A stretch of DNA of 64,000 nucleotides from Craterostigma plantagineum. Lineage: Eukaryota > Streptophyta > Magnoliopsida > Lamiales > Linderniaceae. This document shows positions 57,695 to 64,000 of this stretch, piece by piece (the stretch's first letter is position 1; every line of letters begins with the position of its first letter). The notes beneath the pieces are model-generated. The model saw only the letters and a program-made list of their open reading frames with translations, made no database searches and was not told the origin of the DNA. Position numbers and translations under genes: made by a program. The stretch spans positions 25,234 through 89,233 of the forward strand of contig JAPQWV010001416.1 of the NCBI GenBank assembly GCA_027422505.1. The letters are read 5' to 3'.

Positions 57695-59155
57695 ATGTCG
57701 ACCGCTTTAAATGTACTGCTCAAGGAGAATAGGTTGACTGGGCCAAACTATTCTGACTGGCTTCGCAACTTGAGGATTTTCCTCGAGATTGAGAACCTAG
57801 TTTATATCCTTGACTCCGAAATGCCGCCAGCCCCAGGGGCGCGGGCATCCGAGCAGGCTCGTGCCGCTTATGACAAGCGACTGCGTGACGAGAAGCTCGT
57901 AAAGGCTCATGTCCTCGGATCGATGAGTAACACACTGCAGCGTAGCCATGAAAATATGGCTGATGCTCGGGTGATGGTTCAACATTTGAAAGAGCTTTAC
58001 GGTGAGACGTCTAGGACAGCTCGCTATGCGACTTCGTCGCAGCTCTTCCGATCGAGGATGTCTGAGGGTGAGAATGTTGGCGAGCATGTTATGAACATGA
58101 TCACCATGATCGAGAGGTTGGAGACTCTCAATTTTCGATTTGATCGGGAATTACAAAATGATCTCATCTTGCAGTCCCTGCCTTCGTCCTTCAATGCGTT
58201 CATTGTGAACTACCATCTGAACGGCATGACGCTATTGCTTCCTGATCTGATGAATCAGTTAGCAACGGCGCAAGGTCAGATGAAAAGGGCAAAGCAGACT
58301 GCACTTGTCACCACTTCTTCAAAGCCCCAGAAAGGCAAAAAGAAGAAGGGCAACAAGCTCAAGCCGACAGGGAAGGTTTCCAAGAAGAAACTATCTTCTG
58401 GGAAATCGAAACAAACCGGTGTAAAGCCGACGGATAGGTGTCTGCATTGCGGTGCGCTGGGCCACTGGAAGCGTGACTGTCCGAAGCTCAAGGGTGAGCA
58501 GGCTGCGTCAGGTATGGAACTTAATGTTTTAGAAACAGTTTGTTCTTCATCTGTATACTCTACTTCCTGGATATTGGATTCGGGGGCTAGTACTCACATT
58601 TGTGTTTCCACGCAGGGTCTGGGACCAAGTAGAGCGCTTGGGGAGCGTGAGATCGAGGTCAGAGTGGGAAGCGGGGATAGTATCTCGGCAAGCCACGTCG
58701 GATCAAGATCTCTTGTATTATCTTCTGGGCATGTGTTGCGTTTGTACGATTGTCTTGTACTCCCGAGGGGATTTAAGAACATCGTCTCCATTCCTGTTTT
58801 GAGCAGGAGTGGTTATGTATTTAGTTTTAATAATAATACATGCCACATTATGTATAGAAATAAAAATGTTGGCAACGCGACACTATTTAATGGTTTGTAC
58901 TATTTAAATACCCAGAACGATGTATCTGTGAATACTGTCACAAATAAACGAAAGTCGGGAATAAATGCGCGATACTTGTGGCATCTTCGATTAGGTCATG
59001 CTGGAGAACGTAAGATCCACGAGTTGGAGAAAAACGGGATATTGACACCGTTGGGATCAGATCCCTATCCGACTTGTGAGTCATGCCTCAAAGGTAAAAT
59101 GACCCGATCACCCTTCACCGGGACTTTTAATAGAGCCACGAAATTCTCGGTTTAA
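57695..59155 (+). pseudogene. Copia L gag and protease
   Basis: I start at the ATG of MSTALNVLLKENRLTG, because copia H has the same Met in the same context. The frame then runs unbroken for 486 codons: gag core (AHVLGSMSNTLQRSHENMAD, VGEHVMNMITMIERLETLNF), Lys-rich stretch, zinc knuckle CLHCGALGHWKRDC (about 58438-58480), protease active site WILDSGASTHIC (about 58570-58605), and the GAG-pre-integrase zinc region WHLRLGH...CESCLKGKMTRSPF (about 58980-59110). It stops at 59155 only because one base is missing near 59145; the integrase frame continues at once. A particle protein with RNA-binding knuckle and an aspartic protease would be produced; the rest of pol would not. Confidence 0.93.
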
Positions 59156-60200
59156 TTCACACGGACGTTTGCGGGCCATTCAATGTGAAAGCTCGAGGTG
59201 ACTTCCACTATTTTATTACCTTTACGGATGATCACAGTCGTTACGGACTAGCGTATCTGATGAGGTATAAAGCTGATGCTCTTGAAAGGTTCAAGGAGTA
59301 TAAGGCCTTGGTGGAAAACCAAACTTCGAAGCTCATTAAAGCCATTCGATCGGATCGAGGTGGCGAGTACATGAGTGTCGAGTTTGACCAGTTCTTGAAG
59401 GAGAATGGTATAATATCACAGATGACTCCGCCCGGCACGCCACAATTGAATGGCGTGGCCGAACGTAGAAACCGAACTTTATTAGATATGGTTCGTTCTA
59501 TGTTAAGCTATACAGATTTACCAATGTCATTGTGGGGATACGCGCTTTTGACAGCAGCGTATACAATTAACCGGTGTCCCTCAAAGTCTGTTAACGGTAT
59601 TCCATATGAGATATGGACTGGTCGTTTACCCAGCTTATCACATATTAGGATTTGGGGTTGCCCCGCCTATGTGAAAAAGCTGAAAACAGACAAATTGGAG
59701 TCTAGATCTACAAAAGGACGTTTCATAGGTTACCCCGAAGACTCTATGGGGTACCTATTCTATTTTCACGATGATCAAAGGATCGTTGTTGGCCTACATG
59801 CACATTTTCTCGAGGAAGAGTTCATTCGAGATTTTGGCATTGGCCGTGAGGTCACTCTCGAGGAGCAGTCGACCGAAACGCCCACACAGGATTCGGATGG
59901 TCCGAGCGAACCAGTCATGCGGCGATCTGAAAGGGTGCCTCGCCAACCACAGCGGTATGGCATGTCACATGTCGAACAAGGTTATGTTGCGACTAGGGGA
60001 CTTCTAAGAGAAGATCCCGCTACTTTCGATCAAGCTATATCCGATGTTGACTCAGCGAGATGGATTGAGGCTATGCGAGCCGAGATGGACTCAATGTACT
60101 CCAACAAAGTCTGGACTCTTGTAGACCTACCGAGTGGTTTTAGACCAATCGGTTGTAAATGGATTTACAAGAGGAAGATTGGATCTGACGGACAAGTGAG
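59148..60200 (+). pseudogene. Copia L integrase and start of RT
   Basis: The integrase core has all three catalytic positions: Asp in HTDVCGPF (about 59158-59180), Asp in IRSDRGGEY (about 59345-59370) and Glu in LNGVAERRNRTLLD (about 59446-59490). The C-terminal part has RIWGCPAYVKKL and KGRFIGYPEDSMGYLFYFHDD. RT opens with WTLVDLPSGFRPIGCKWIYK (about 60110-60170). A single-base loss near 60200 ends the frame at 60279 in nonsense sequence. Confidence 0.93.
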
Positions 60201-60755
60201 ACGTACAAGGCCAGGTTGGTTGCCAAGGGCTATAACCAAAAAGAGGGAGTTGACTATGAGGAGACTTTCTCGCCTGTAGCCATGATCAAGTCCATCCGGA
60301 TAATGCTCGCGATAGCTGCGCACTATGATTATGAGATTTGGCAGATGGACGTCAAAACGGCGTTCCTTAATGGATTCCTCAAGGAGGAGATCTATATGGA
60401 GCAGCCAAAAGGTTTTGAGTCGCATGCAGATGCTCACAAAGTGTGCAAACTGAATCGGTCAATTTACGGACTGAAACAGGCCTCTCGCAGCTGGAATCTA
60501 CGTTTTGATGAAGCAGTTCGGAACTTTGGATTCATAAAAAACGTAGATGAGCCATGTGTCTACAGAAAGAGCAGTGGGAGTATGGTGTCGTTCCTTGTAT
60601 TGTACGTGGATGATATCCTTTTGATAGGAAACGACATTGGGATGCTCTCATCGGTGAAAGCATGGCTTTCAACCGAATTCTCCATGAAAGACCTGGGAGA
60701 AGCGACGTATATACTAGGTATTCGCTTGTTCAGGGATCGAGCGAACCATACGATG
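60201..60755 (+). pseudogene. Copia L reverse transcriptase core
   Basis: Contains [55 protein letters not shown] and the intact catalytic box YVDD (60603-60614). In copia H the same box is YVDN. A one-base loss near 60755 (before [10 protein letters not shown]) breaks the frame. Confidence 0.94.
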
Positions 60756-61585
60756 GCTTATCTCAGGCCCTTTACTTAGAGAAAATCCTGAAGAAATTCA
60801 GAATGGATGACTCTAAGAGAGGGTTCTTACCAATGCGACATGGGATCCATTTATCGAAGACAATGTCACCTCAAAGTGAGGAAGACAGACGGATGAGTGG
60901 GATACCGTATGCGTCTGCAGTGGGTAGTCTGATGTACGCGATGTTGTGTACACGACCGGACATTGCCTACGCTGTGAGCGTGGTTAGTCGGTTTCAGGCA
61001 AACCCAGGGGAAGAACATTGGACAGCTGTTAAGAATATCTTTAAATACCTTAGACGGACTAAAGACTTAACGCTGGTTTATAGAGGAGCGGGACTAGAAG
61101 TAGTTGGTTATACCGATTCGGACTTCCAGTCAGACGTGGATGACCGAAAATCTACTTCAGGTTTTGTATTCGTGCTCAACGGTGGGGCAGTGTCTTGGAG
61201 AAGCTCCAAGCAAAGCACAACTGCCGATTCCACGTGCGAGGCAGAATACATAGCAGCCTCAGAGGCAGCTAAAGAAGCTGTTTGGATAAAAAAGTTCTTG
61301 GAGGAACTTACTGTGGTACCAGTTGCTGACAGACCGCTTACACTTTGGTGCGATAATAGCGGTGCAGTCGCGCAAGCAAAGGAACCACGATCTCATAGCA
61401 AGTCCAAACATATTGAGAGAAAATATCACGTATTACGTGAGTTCGTTGAAAACGGGATGGTCGCCGTGCAGAAAATCGCCACCGCAGAAAACGTGGCGGA
61501 CCCGCTCACGAAGCCCTTGTCCCAAGCAGTTATGGAACAGCATCTGGACAAGATGGGGCTACGATACCATTGCGACTGGCATTAG
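60756..61585 (+). pseudogene. Copia L RT thumb and RNase H
   Basis: RT end: [35 protein letters not shown]. RNase H: YTDSDFQSDVDDRKSTSGFV, STCEAEYIAASEA, LWCDNSGAVAQAKEPRS and HSKSKHIERKYHVLRE, with the acidic residues of the active site present. It ends at a stop at 61583-61585. In copia H this region has a frame change and a TAG at the RPDIAYAVS segment; here it is open. Confidence 0.94.
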
Positions 61586-61609
61586 GTGCATCGCATGGCA
61601 TTCGAGTGC

Positions 61610-61620
61610 AAGTGGGAGGC
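61610..61620 (+). other. Polypurine tract of copia L
   Basis: AAGTGGGAGGC, directly before the 3' LTR. Confidence 0.82.
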
Positions 61621-63998
61621 TGTTAGGGAGTGTGCCCTCGGAATGCCATACGAGGACTAGGAATAGTATAGGGCGCACGATGATGTATAGGTTGTAAGAC
61701 AGGTTTATTGTATATACCGTCAAATAAATTAATGAATATTTATTTTCATTATAATAAAGGCATTATTATTTATTTATCGAATTTAAAGTCTACTTGGCAT
61801 CCGGTAGTGCGATAAATAAATAACACCCAAATGTTTGAGTTGGACGTCTGATTCTCGTGGGACGAGAGAGGAGACACCGGACGGTCCTTAATCTCAACAT
61901 TAAATAAAAAGTCCGTAAGTCTAAGGATTCTAGGTGGGTGACTAGATATCCGAATATGACTTATCCATTGACGACCACATAGTATCGGTAGTGTCACCGA
62001 TTACCTGAGAGGTTGTGGGTCGTGATGGAGATATTGGTGATCGGAGAGATTGTGTATTCGGACATTCGGCTCGTATTCGTCTCAATCACATGGCTAGGAT
62101 GTTGTCAATGATTGAACGAATGACTATAGCAGCCTCAGACCGATAGGGTCATTGACGGATTTGCTTTCGCGATTTCGGTTTGTCGCTAGTTGGCTAGGCT
62201 CGCAAGTGTTCATAAATGAGACACGGGTCAGCGACGAAACGCAACCGACTTTACGGAGGTGATTGCCGGGCTTTGACTGCTATCGGGATTCACTGCCTAT
62301 ATTCGTATAGGTTAATGTCCTATGAGGTAATCGGAGAGCGACGATTATAAAGCCTTCGGCCGAAGCTTGGAAAACTTGCTTGTATTAGATACGGAGCGGA
62401 GTTTAAATAATCGGTTCGGTCTCGATTATAACATAGTGTTAGGTTAGTGAGTTTGACATTTGCATGGCTCTCACCTAACCGGGACGCAAGTGAAAGGCAT
62501 AAGAAGTATTTAAATGTATACACTATAGTCGGTTCGCCCGAATTTCGATTAGATCAAAATTCGTTCTCAACTGGGATCTGTCCGGTACCGTGGGATTGGC
62601 TAGGCGAATACCGGGGCTCGTGGATTCCTCCCATGCCAGTTGAGACGGACCTAGAGAGTCGCGCTTAAAAATGGTAATGAACTTGAATGAAAACGGCGGG
62701 CTTTTCTGTGGAACCTAACGAATGAGATTCGTTGAGGTAGTGGCAAAGTTGATACGAGGTGTCGACGACTTAGTTAAATTCCAGTGACTGTCACGGAAAT
62801 AATTAGGACTTAAGATTGTCTTAAGTGCTTAATTAATTAACTAAGTGGGCTCAATTATAATTAAAATAATTAGATTGGATTTAATTATTTTATTATTTAA
62901 AATTGAGGGACTAAATTGAGAATTTGGAAACCTCAAGGGCCAAAAGGAAATTATCAAAATAAAAAAAAAAATGAAAATCTACACATCCACGTTGGGATGT
63001 GTAGAAAGTATGAGTCATTGGTTTTTTTTTTTAATTGAATGACACTTGTTATAACAAGTGTCTTAATTATTAAAAAAAAAAAAAAAAAAAAATTAAATAA
63101 AGCAACGTGAGTTGACGTAGGTAGGGGTGCGTGACTTGATTTTTTTTTCTTAGAGAGAGAAAGAGAGAAAGAAAGTTAAAAACTTTCTTAAGCCACGTAG
63201 GAACGACGGGATCGTTCGACGAACCCGACGCCCGAACCGAGTTGCATCTAGCCATCGGGAGCAGTCTCGGAGGTTCATTCAAGGTCATACCGGCGTGACG
63301 ATCTAGCCCGGAAGTCCCGGGATCCAGACGAGGTTGTGTAGCCACGTTCATCCGAGGCGACGACAGAAGAAATCCCATTCACCGAAGGTATACCTCGAAC
63401 CTAACGATTTGATTTACGAAACATACCAAACGGTATCGGAATAATTCGAAAGACCCCTCGTTGGAAACGTCGGGAAGTGTAGAATTATTCTGGAAAATTT
63501 GGTATCGATCGGAAATCATTTCGGTCGTCAAATAGTCAAAAAGACGGCAGACTGCCGTTTTACTCGAATTAATAATTTCGAACCACAGATTTGATTTTGA
63601 GAAAAATATCAAACGATGTCGGAATAATTCGAGAGACCTATCGTTGCGAACGTTAGGAAGTTAGAATTATTCTGGAAAGTTTGGTATTGATCAAAAGTCA
63701 TTTCAGTCTCCAATAATCGAAAAACGTCTGGTTGCCGCTTTGTTCGATTAATTTGGATCTAAATTATTAATTCAAATAAATTGGAAAATAAATCGAATTT
63801 TGATAATTCGAATTAACCGCGATCTCCCGAGGTTAGGGCAGCATCTCAGATCCTCGGGAGAAGCCGAATGGCGTAAGTAAATTAGATATTAAAAATCGAA
63901 AATTCGCCACCCTACGCCGCTCGGTACAAACCATGCTTCCGCTATAGTCACGTTGCGCTGTTCGGGGGCCGGCGCGATTAATCGGGCCCACCCCAACA
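61621..63998 (+). repeat. 3' LTR of copia L
   Basis: 2,378 bases. It differs from the 5' LTR by scattered substitutions and many small indels. It ends CCCCAACA at 63998, two bases from the window edge. Confidence 0.96.
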
Positions 63999-64000
63999 GT

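Larger units (their letters stand above)
54186..63998 (+). mobile_element. Full-length copia element L
   Basis: 9,813 bases with two LTRs, primer site, gag, PR, IN, RT, RNase H and polypurine tract. Same family as copia H. It inserted in LINE-1b after GTAGG (54181-54185); the two bases after its 3' LTR (63999-64000) are GT, the start of the expected duplication. At least three single-base frameshifts interrupt gag-pol. Confidence 0.95.

Overview
This is plant nuclear DNA made almost entirely of transposable elements stacked inside one another. The signs are plant-type Ty3/gypsy and Ty1/copia retrotransposons with tRNA-iMet primer sites (TGGTATCAGAGC), a Tat/Athila-like element with a tRNA-Asp primer site, L1-type LINEs ending in a zf-RVT domain and a TA-flanked Stowaway-like MITE. 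I recognise no host gene, tRNA, rRNA or CRISPR array. The window suggests heterochromatin of a repeat-rich flowering plant; the species cannot be told. The only possible non-transposon gene is a 55-codon ORF at 706-873 with a TATA box.

Left part (1-13433). Copia relic pieces on the minus strand (8587-13433) carry the remnant of another copia LTR (8002-8586). That LTR was interrupted by plus-strand chromovirus B (integrase end 4457-5372, 3' LTR 5373-8001). B was in turn interrupted in its integrase gene by a minus-strand relative, A, whose 5' LTR is 1464-4456 and whose primer site is 1450-1461. A and B therefore form a large inverted repeat.

Middle part (13434-38323). A minus-strand Tat/Athila-like element F runs from its 3' LTR (13434-15159, holding the MITE) to its primer site at 35803-35820. 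It keeps gag and a damaged protease, and lacks RT, RNase H and integrase. It was hit by a chromovirus now reduced to solo LTR G (15939-31916, target duplication ATAAC). G was hit by LINE-1a (17039-20244, duplication TATTTAATTTA) and by full-length copia H (21978-31893, duplication ACTTA). Right of F lie a short LTR with its own primer site (36138-36453), a gypsy gag fragment and a diverged copia LTR piece.

Right part (38324-64000). Plus-strand chromovirus C has a 5' LTR (38324-46202) invaded by LINE-2 and LINE-3, an eroded interior (46203-49793) and a 3' LTR (from 49794) invaded by LINE-1b. LINE-1b is itself split by copia L (54186-63998). L is a second full-length member of the H family with recognisable gag, PR, IN, RT and RH but at least three frameshifts. 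The last two bases of the window match the start of the expected target duplication of L.

Nothing here works as a gene system in the usual sense. The interest lies in the order of insertions, the empty sites preserved in paired LTRs, the inverted A/B pair, a chimeric junction with two primer sites, and unusual motif-dense LTRs that received all four LINEs.
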